Source: Heloderma charlesbogerti
Lineage: Eukaryota > Chordata > Lepidosauria > Squamata > Helodermatidae
Assembly: GCA_026122225.1 (NCBI GenBank)
Contig: JANEZZ010001951.1
Location: forward strand, 434,001 to 498,000
Direction: 5' to 3'
DNA length: 64,000 bases
In this document: piece by piece, positions 57,036 through 64,000 of the stretch
Position numbering within the stretch: the stretch's first letter is position 1
How the letters are laid out: each line of letters starts with the position of its first letter
Program-made: the position numbers and the translations under genes
The notes under the pieces: generated by a model
Told to the model about the DNA's origin: nothing
The model's database searches: none
The model's input: only the letters and a program-made list of their open reading frames with translations

Positions 57036-57100
57036 AAGGCAAGGCAAGGCAAGGCAAGGCAAGGCAAGGCAAGGCAAGGCAAGGCAAGGCAAGGCAAGGC
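57036..57100. repeat. (AAGGC)13 perfect pentanucleotide repeat
   Basis: Thirteen uninterrupted AAGGC units, GCCTT on the transcribed strand, in intron 1 about 280 bp downstream of the exon 1 donor. Confidence 0.98.
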
Positions 57101-57158
57101 AGCGTGCTAAAGCAGACGGAAGCCAAAACATCTTTAGTTCCATTCGGGAGCAACCCGC

Positions 57159-57225
57159 TGCACGTTTAGACAGAAATAAGTCCCACAGCTCCCAACGGTA
57201 GTACTTATTTCTGTCCAAACGTGCA
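57159..57225. repeat. Inverted repeat (23-bp arms, 22 matching) next to exon 1
   Basis: 57159-57181 and 57203-57225 pair with one mismatch across a 21-nt loop. The sequence (GTTTAGACAGAAATAAGTCC) is related to family B. Confidence 0.85.
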
Positions 57226-57379
57226 CACGATTACGCCCTTAGTTTCTCTTTTGCTAACGCTCGCTTTCGCGTAGCATCGTTCCAGCCTACTGCCGTCGGG
57301 GGCTACGAAACGTGAGCCAGATGATGGAGGTTGGGAGTCCAATCTGCAAAGAGGGGATCCGGTAACCAGCGGTACTTAC

Positions 57380-57840
57380 AGCAAGATTCTGCCTGCAGCA
57401 ACTAGCAAATGTGTGTGGGGGGATTTATTATTATTGTTACGTTTGCCCCGGATTCTGACAAGTGCAGCGGCTCCTTTTCCTTCGGAGATGGATCCGATCC
57501 TCGCGCTTTTCCCAACAGATCCGCCAACGGCACACACTCTACGGCTAGGTACCACCGTCACGCCACAAAGAGGGGTAGTGGTGGGGACGAAGGGGCTCGT
57601 CAGAAGACGGAGATTAGGAATCCAGAGGTCCCCTTCAAACTTGCCCCTCCTTGGGATGAAGGAGAAGCGGGAGAGTTCAGGCCCCTTGCGGTGCAAGAAA
57701 CACGCCACTCCCGGGCGCTTCCTCCCTTCCACGATCCCGGCCCTGCGCTCGGCTTGTGGATCCTTCCAAGTCGACTGCTTGTAAACAGAGGAGGAAGCCG
57801 CTTTGTCGCCTTCTCAATGGAACCCCACGTGGAGAGGCGG
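57380..57840 (-). other. FRMD1: Probable non-coding first exon of the FRMD1-like gene (5' UTR)
   Basis: On the minus strand a strong donor, CTTGCT followed by GTAAGTACC, follows position 57380 inside the only CpG-rich stretch of the window. The start-codon exon at 32820-33015 begins with a good acceptor, so an upstream non-coding exon is required, and this is the best candidate. The upstream (right) boundary is inferred from the GC box and CCAAT boxes and is uncertain by tens to hundreds of bases. Confidence 0.5.
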
Positions 57841-57960
57841 GGCTCGAGGTAACCTGGCGGGGGGGGGGGGACGGAGCAGCCACCCGGTTCCCCGTCCTTG
57901 CAATGCGATTGGCCAAGCTGGGACAGGCTGAGGAGATCCCTTTAGCTGATTGGTGGCCTG
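57780..57960 (-). promoter_or_regulatory. CpG-rich promoter with GC box, E-box and two CCAAT boxes
   Basis: The stretch is rich in CpG. It contains a CACGTG E-box (57826-57831), a GGCGGGG GC box beginning at 57837, a run of 12 G (57859-57870), and two ATTGG motifs (57908-57912 and 57949-57953), which are CCAAT boxes on the minus strand about 41 bp apart. TATA boxes are not seen. This arrangement is typical of an NF-Y/Sp1-driven housekeeping-type promoter reading leftwards into the gene. The start site is inferred to lie near 57.7-57.85 kb. Confidence 0.55.
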
Positions 57961-57999
57961 GTTTGTCAGTTCAGGGCGGTCTTGTAGATCCCGCGGGTG

Positions 58000-58605
58000 G
58001 TTGAGCTCGGTCCAGATCAAGTAATAATTTATCGACACGTGTAAAACGGGTGGCACGTAGCTATCTGCCTAAGCCCATCCAGAGCGGGCACCTTGTTCCA
58101 TAATGTCGGGGGCGCGACTGCTGTGCTCGTTGCCCCTCACGGTTTGAATGTATTTATTACATTTATTTTCTACCGCCCAATAGCCGAAGCTGTCTCCTTA
58201 CCACAGGTGCGTAATAGAAGGGTGCAGAAAAGAACCCGGGTAAGATCTCGAACTGAGCTGGATACATTTATTGAGGCCTAGTAACATGAGGTTTAATTTA
58301 ATCCGGTGACTCAGAAGGAGCCCACTACAGCCCACACACACGTGACTAGCCCCTGTGCCCGAACATACCTGTTTGTGCCATTTGCGGCACACTCATAGCT
58401 TGAAAAGGGATGGGCGCAGGGACAGCAGAGACTATTCTAATTTACAATTTGTTTGTCTGGAGACTACTATTACTGGCCAGGGGAGGGGCTATTTCCAATA
58501 CTTGACTACTGGGTGTGTTCAAGTAATTTTGAAGGGCATTTGCTCCCCAGCCTCAAAACAAAGCCCCTCTGCAGGGTTGGCAGCAAGGTCAGGGATCTTT
58601 GAGTA
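58000..58605. other. Upstream flank, no clear feature
   Basis: CpG density falls off; no repeat or exon recognised. Confidence 0.35.
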
Positions 58606-58609
58606 ACTG

Positions 58610-58900
58610 CTGAGGGCCCACACCCCAGCAGGGGCCCACGGACAAGGACCCCCTGGAGTTGCTCCTCCTCTTCACCATTGCAGCCTGCTTGTTCATCTGC
58701 CTCTCACACTGAGTGGTAGTGAGAAGGAGGAGAACTACATGCCACTGCCTCCTTGCTCACTGGCTCTGTGCTTGTCAAGAAAGCAAGAGGTAGCAACAGA
58801 GAAAAAGGCTGAGGAGCAATAGCAGCTGGTGACAATGGCAGTGAGAAGTTAGACCCACCCAGTGAGGAGACCCACCGAGAGTGTCTTGCCCAAGGGCCCT
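58610..58900 (+). repeat. Repeat D, copy 2
   Basis: CCCAGCAGGGGCCCACGGAC, GTTGCTCCTCCTCTTCACCA, CTGTGCTTGTCAAGAAAGC and GAGGAGCAATAGCAGCTGGT align with 17520-17785. Confidence 0.75.
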
Positions 58901-59116
58901 CCAAAACTTGGAGCTGGCACTGCTCCTGTGATCCGCTGAGAAAGGATTATCTAGTCATAGATTAGATGGTTGTGAGAGACAAGATGGTGTAGAGTGTTGG
59001 ACAAAGGTCTGGGCAAACCTGGGCTTTTCTGCTGTGAACTTCACTGGATAACCTTGGATCTTCACTTTCTTTCAGCCTAGCCTACCTCACAGGGTTGTGA
59101 TTTTTTAAAACAACAG

Positions 59117-59150
59117 CTCCATATATATATATATGTATATATATATGGAG
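59117..59150. repeat. AT palindrome
   Basis: CTCCATATATATATA and TATATATATATGGAG form 15-bp arms of a near-perfect palindrome. Confidence 0.9.
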
Positions 59151-59889
59151 TTTTATTAAAGATACATGTCAAGAAGTACAATTAATGCACAAGGGGAGGG
59201 GGAATTAATCAAATAAACAAATGAACCAAAAACTAAACACACACAACTCAGGATTGTTCTCAGAATAAAAATGGAGGGGGAGGCTGCCTCTCTTTAGAGG
59301 ACAGTTGGAATTGAAAGGTAATACATAAATAATGTCTGCTAAATACATAAATAACAAATACATAAATAACTTCTGCTAAAATCAGGAGGACCCCAAATAC
59401 GTGTTTGAACAGCTGTTGAAGGATAAACCCAATTGTAAATGGAGCACTACATTCATAGTTAAAAGGTGTTATAAGTAGCACAGTTTCATCTGTTTTCACA
59501 ATAAAAATGGAACTATGTATACCAAATCTATACCCAATATAATTTTAAATAAATAAATAAATTCATGTTCCAGACATGGCAGGCCCTGTAGGTGCTTCCT
59601 GTTCCCAAGTGGCTGGCTAGGAATTGTTCATGTGCACCCCAGAAAAACATTGGGTGATATGGGATTGATCCTGGCTCCCTAGCATGTGATCTCCTGGTAT
59701 ATGTGAGGATAAAAAGAGACATGTATGTGCTTCAAGTGTAGTTCTAATAGGAACACAATATTAATCTGTAATGTATACCTGTTCAAATCAGGTGACCCTT
59801 GGTGATTTGCTTTAGCTAGAACTTCCTTGGCAGGTGATCTGTGTTGTAATATTTGGGCTCTAACAAGGGACACCATGTTTTCCTGTAGC

Positions 59890-60170
59890 ACTCTATTTCT
59901 TCAGCTGTATATTAGAGATGAGAATACCTCTTTTGGAAGGTGTTATTACTTGAAGTGTCATTCATGTGCCAGCCATTGTGAAAATATCTACATCTCCTCA
60001 TAGGAACCAGTGTAGCAGCTTAATTAAAATGAGCTGTAATTAAACCTCTGATGAAGAAATCATCAAATATTCAAAGTCACCAATTAGCCCTTGGGGATAT
60101 GTAACCAAATTACATACCACTAGTGGCATTTGGTCCTCTATACTTTTAAATATAGTCATTCATGACATTG
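59890..60170. promoter_or_regulatory. Repeat-poor A/T-rich stretch, possible conserved non-coding element
   Basis: Rich in TAATTAAA-type homeobox core motifs (AGCTTAATTAAAATGAGC, GCTGTAATTAAACC) with no repeat signature. Two kb upstream of the putative promoter. Purely a compositional call. Confidence 0.2.
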
Positions 60171-60756
60171 GGGCCCTATCATGAGCCATTGTTATATCTG
60201 GAGAATAAACATTGTTTACCTTACTTGGAATCCATCCCCTGTGGACAATGTTCTGCTCTTGAACAGCTCCCATTCATTTCAGTGAGCCTTGTGCAGGAGA
60301 ACATCCTGATGGATTATGCAATTTCGGTCAGATCTGTCTGCTTCCCATTTTGCCACCCTGAAGAGATACACCAGATTTGCTGACTGAAGCAGCTGCCTCA
60401 GAGAAAAGATCTGATTTCTTTATTTATTTTTCACTTTCAATACCATCTTTACACTGTTACCTGCTTAACAGATTATTGGTGTGGGGATAAGGCAGAGTAA
60501 GTTCAGAATAGGTGTGGGGGTTCAAAAAGTGTGAGAAACACAACACTATGCTAAAAGAGATGGGGAAAAGGGCTCCACTTATACTTAATTTCTTGTCTTG
60601 TATAAGTTCATGTCCAAAGGAGTTGTTTCTGCTGACACCACACAGGACAGGTGCATATGTAACACCAACATTAATGTTGTTAACCATGGTTAACAAATTG
60701 GGAAGCACAATCTCCTGGTTAAAGAGAAATCCGGTTTATTAAACCCTTAACCATGG

Positions 60757-60957
60757 TGATTAACAGGGCCAGCCCTGCCATTAGGCAGAGTAAGGCAATC
60801 ACCTCAGGCAGCAGATGCTGGTGGGCTGCCTCTGGTGTGGTGGAGGCAGTGTTGATTCAACTATCCCATTACCAGTGTTGATTCAACTGCCAGTCCAGCT
60901 GGCTTCTTGACCTTCACCTCAGGCAGCAGAACCTTGGGCCAGCCCTGGTGATTAACA
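60757..60957. mobile_element. About 200-bp palindromic repeat (GGGCCAGCCCT ends)
   Basis: GGTGATTAACAGGGCCAGCC at left; GGGCCAGCCCTGGTGATTAA at right; the inner CACCTCAGGCAGCAGA is repeated directly. The same GAACCAGCCTTAGGGGTGGG style appears at 63888-63960. Confidence 0.55.
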
Positions 60958-61629
60958 TCTGCTTACCTGTCATTAAGGGAAGATATAGCAATTTGCTCCA
61001 GGGAGTTGGGGGCTGCAGGGAAGGGCTGCTGTGCCTAGCAGGGAGGCAGGTGTGAAGTATGCAATGAGCCCATAGGGAAATCTCAACAACAAAATTCCTA
61101 TGCATGTTATTGGAAATGAGCAACCATTTTGCACCACGGATAGAACCCTCACTGCTGCAGACGTCAGCCTGTTAAAGATACATTGGAAGATTTAGTTTCC
61201 AGCATGCAACTATTGCTGGCAATAAAGAGACCTCTTCCTTGGTAATGACAATAGTCCATGGTAACTTCTTAACTATAATCTTTGGTCAACTGCTAGAACT
61301 AATACTTATTCAGTAGGAACAATGGGAATTCCCCCATTAAGGTTTTTGAAGGCTCTGGTCTGTTCCATCCAGGAGAGGATGACTCAGAAGTCAGAAATCT
61401 GGGGCATTTGTACTCCACACATTTAGTAAATAGAAGGCTAATGCAGAGGTATGCAGAGGGATTCAATAGGAAAAATCATTCAAAGGGAAGAATAGTTCAT
61501 TCATTCAAGAAACCTCTAATCTTTTAGATAACAATAGAAAATTGGGCACAGGACAGAATTATATTTAGTTAATTGCTGATGTGCAGAGCTGAAAACCATC
61601 CCCCCCACCTAAAAATATTATTGTACTAG

Positions 61630-62250
61630 TTACATGCATTCATCATTAATGTCATACTGCATGATAGTTGGTGCTCAGAATGAGAAAAGATCTTCCATGA
61701 ATTTCATTTATGCAAGAATAATTATTTGCATATTATTACACTGAAAATCATGCCTGTACCTAAAACTCTCTCATTGCAAACCCTCTTATTTTTCCTCTGT
61801 TTTTGGATAGTTTTCTCGTTCATTCTAGAGATTTTTCTAGAGGATATATGCGTAAAGAGGAATATGAGCTATACGTTTAAAAAACAATAGCTTTTATCTG
61901 ATAGAAATATTCCAGTGTACCAATAGCATAATCTAAAGATAATAAATTCACTTGGTTGATTTTAAAAAAGAGAAATAGTTTGTGATTGGAAAGTATATCT
62001 GAAATGCATTTTGTGATTCCAGAAAATACATGCATTGTTTACAGAAATGTCGTAACCATTGGAAACATTTCACGGTAGGCATAGCTCATTCAAATCTACA
62101 TTTTAAACTTGAGACTAATTATTTATCATTTGCAGTAAATAATGGATGCTTACAACCTCACTTATTAATGGAATTGATGCCTCTAATTAAATATTAGGTA
62201 GATCTGGCTTGTTTTATTTCTGTCCTACATTTTTCAGGCGCTAATAACCT
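61630..62250. promoter_or_regulatory. Repeat-free A/T-rich stretch, possible enhancer-like conserved element
   Basis: Contains an octamer-like TTATTTGCATATTA (about 61721), TTTTATCTGATAG (GATA type), CTAATTATTTATC and CTCTAATTAAATATTAG, with no repeat signature over 600 bp. It lies about 4 kb upstream of the promoter. Conservation is not tested. Confidence 0.25.
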
Positions 62251-62283
62251 TCAGCTGTGGTGAGGGGAAAGGAGGAAGATTAA

Positions 62284-62592
62284 GATTGCAATCCTATACC
62301 TACTTACCTGGGATTAAGTCCCATTGAACTTAATGGGACTTACTTCTGAGTAGTCATATAAAGATTGTTTTGTCAGGCTGGTATAGAATTGTGCTGTATG
62401 GCAGCAATCCTGAACATTCTTACTAGGGAATAAGTCTTACTGAAATCAATGAGGCATACTTTTGAGTAAGTGCATTTAGGATTGTACTGTGAGCCTTTGA
62501 ATAGCAGTACTATCCTATACATGTCTATTCAAAGTCAAAAGTAAGCCTCATTGAGTTCAATGAGATTGCTTCCAAGTAAATGGGTACAGATT
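62284..62592. mobile_element. Three consecutive family B elements
   Basis: Starts at GATTGCAATCCTATACCTAC (62287), GCAGCAATCCTGAACATTCT (62401) and GCAGTACTATCCTATACATG (62504), each with an AAGTC/CTTACTT body. Confidence 0.7.
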
Positions 62593-62639
62593 TTTGTTTT
62601 CTAGAGTTTTGTTTTCTGCTGAAATCTTGGGGAAGCAGC

Positions 62640-62817
62640 CTGTGGAGGCTGGTCGCTCTGATGTCAGTGGGGCGGTGAATCTGCTCTGGGTTTCAGACGG
62701 AACCAGTCAGAATTCTAAAGGAGCTCTCCAAGGTGTTGGATAGCGCCTTTAGAGTTCTGACTGAAACCCGAAGCGGATGCACAGCCCCACTGACATTGGA
62801 GCCACCAGCCTCCACTG
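62640..62817. mobile_element. 178-bp palindromic MITE-like element (family I)
   Basis: GTGGAGGCTGGTCGCTCTGA pairs with GGAGCCACCAGCCTCCAC, and TTTAGAGTTCTGACTGAAAC with GTTTCAGACGGAACCAG. The CAGTGGAGG-type end resembles hAT termini. Confidence 0.8.
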
Positions 62818-63059
62818 AAAATAGCTTGTTTTTAAAAGGATCCTTGAAACTATCAATCATTTAGTGCTTTGGGGAAAGGAGATGGGGCTATTTAGGGAGC
62901 CCTGGCGAGCCAGATTTGGCTCCCTTCGCTGAGGTTCCCCATGCCTGAAATAGGCTAAGCTTTTAAGGACGGAGAGGGGGAGACTAATCTGGCAAAAAGG
63001 AGAGACATGTAAACGTATGCAGAAATTATAAAATTGTTCATGTATAAATTGGCTGTTAC

Positions 63060-63215
63060 GCTTAGACTTCAGTCCTAAACCTACTTCCTATGAAGTAAGT
63101 CCTATTACCACTTCTGCATGATCACACTGCACAGCTGCAGTTTTACGTACACTTACTTGAAACTAAGCCTCATGGAAAGGAATGGAATTTACTTCCAAGT
63201 GCACATGGTTAGGTC
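63060..63215. mobile_element. Family B element, diverged
   Basis: AGACTTCAGTCCTAAACCTA, GAAGTAAGTCCTATTACC and AAGGAATGGAATTTACTTCC. Confidence 0.5.
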
Positions 63216-63330
63216 AGGGCTACAAGAAAAATATATTTGTATTTATTTATATTATCAGATGGACATGTAATTCAATACTTTTTAAATATAAAAAATATTT
63301 AGACAATTTACCGAAAACTATTATTCCAAT

Positions 63331-63386
63331 GGGACCGCGGTGGCTTAGTGGTTAAGACGCTGAACTGCAGACTGGAAGGTATTATG
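63331..63386 (+). mobile_element. 56-bp tRNA-like SINE head fragment with target-site duplication
   Basis: GACCGCGGTGGCTTAGTGGT and TAAGACGCTGAACTGCAG form a tRNA 5' half (A box TGGCTTAGTGG, anticodon-arm region), with no body or tail. Direct repeats TATTATTCCAAT flank it at 63319-63330 and 63387-63398. Confidence 0.8.
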
Positions 63387-63399
63387 TATTATTCCAATA

Positions 63400-64000
63400 C
63401 ATAATAGAAGGGTGCCAGTTAAAAAAAAAATCAGTCCATATAATTTGTCCAGTTGTTCTATGAACCATATTGGTCAGTTTGTCCATATGTTACGTGCCAT
63501 ATCTGATGTTTAAAGTAGCTATACTTTAATGGTAGAAAATGTTGTTTTTTTCCCAGTGACAAGGTTAACAATCAAATGTTTGCATTCTGTGTTAAGTATA
63601 TCCATTATAAAATTTAACAGCTTTGTTAATGCATCAAATTTTAATCTGATTCCGGTGATTTGATTCATTGAGTCCAATAAGTTTGAACATTTGAGCACAA
63701 GCATAAGATAAGAAATAAATCTGTATCAACCAACCCACATTTCCAACATCCAAACCTATGCATATTTTATATGGAAACAACAATTAATCCCATGGAAAAA
63801 AAAATAAGTTGTGCATATTTTTCCAATCTGTAGTTTTTAAAAAATCATGACATGCTTATTCTCTTACAGCCTCATCCTATGCATGCAGAACCAGCCTTAG
63901 GGGTGGGCGAGCTGGGCAGTCATATGCAGCGCCAAGCTGTCTTTTTGGAATGGCCTGTCCACAGTGAGCTAGGGTGGCAAAAAAAACCCCAAGTGTCTGT
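63400..64000. other. Upstream flank, little recognised
   Basis: A/T-rich sequence; a partial repeat starts near 63888 (see 60757-60957). No exon recognised. Confidence 0.35.

Larger units (their letters stand above)
57240..58000. other. CpG-island-like region
   Basis: Compared with the A/T-rich, CpG-poor surroundings, this stretch has frequent CG dinucleotides, few interspersed repeats and several open frames on both strands. It covers the putative first exon and promoter. No CpG count was computed, so the edges are by eye. Confidence 0.55.

Noticed and set aside
57409..57852. 147-codon plus-strand ORF in the CpG-rich region
   Set aside because: Open frames on both strands are expected in GC-rich DNA; no domain, no good start context, and it runs antisense across the probable exon 1.
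63331..63386. A functional tRNA gene
   Set aside because: Only the 5' half of a tRNA-like sequence exists; no T arm or 3' acceptor strand follows.

Overview
The window is vertebrate nuclear DNA, most likely from a squamate reptile (lizard or snake). The evidence is one multi-exon gene with GT-AG introns embedded in a squamate-type repeat landscape. That landscape includes a tRNA-derived SINE with a Bov-B-like tail, a Bov-B LINE 3' end, L2 and CR1 LINE fragments, and dozens of short palindromic MITE-like elements. There are no bacterial operons, CRISPR arrays or intact viral genes. The species cannot be named from this sequence alone.

The window is dominated by one minus-strand gene, a FERM-domain protein of the FRMD6/FRMD1 (Willin) family, most probably FRMD1. 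Thirteen coding exons run from the start codon at 32915 down to the stop at 662. Every intron is GT-AG, every exon phase joins without a break, and the conceptual protein is 605 residues. It has an N-terminal FERM domain (about residues 16-335), a long Ser- and acid-rich tail, and a C-terminus ending in EFVV. A non-coding first exon probably lies in a CpG-rich promoter near 57.4-57.9 kb, giving a first intron of about 24 kb. The start-codon exon carries a nine-codon upstream ORF whose stop overlaps the main AUG.

Region by region: 1-661 is 3' UTR or downstream sequence with a GT/AC microsatellite and a CR1-like fragment. 662-33015 is the exon-bearing part, with repeat-filled introns, a diverged three-copy tandem array at 12.75-13.38 kb and an unassigned 151-codon ORF at 12.1-12.55 kb. 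33016-57379 is the large first intron; it holds a 1.9 kb 5'-truncated and frameshifted L2 LINE on the opposite strand, a Bov-B 3' end nested in a CR1-like element, several long palindromic elements and an (AAGGC)13 repeat close to exon 1. 57380-57960 is exon 1 and the promoter. 57960-64000 is upstream intergenic DNA. It includes two repeat-poor A/T-rich, homeobox-motif-rich stretches that could be conserved regulatory DNA, and a very short tRNA-like SINE fragment flanked by a perfect 12-bp target-site duplication.

No wholly new biological system is evident. The most interesting material is the uORF/start overlap and the weak splice donor in the FRMD1-like gene, the nested Bov-B, the tailless SINE insertion, and a 498-bp element sharing ends with the abundant short TIR elements. 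Repeat family names rest on remembered consensus features, not a database search.
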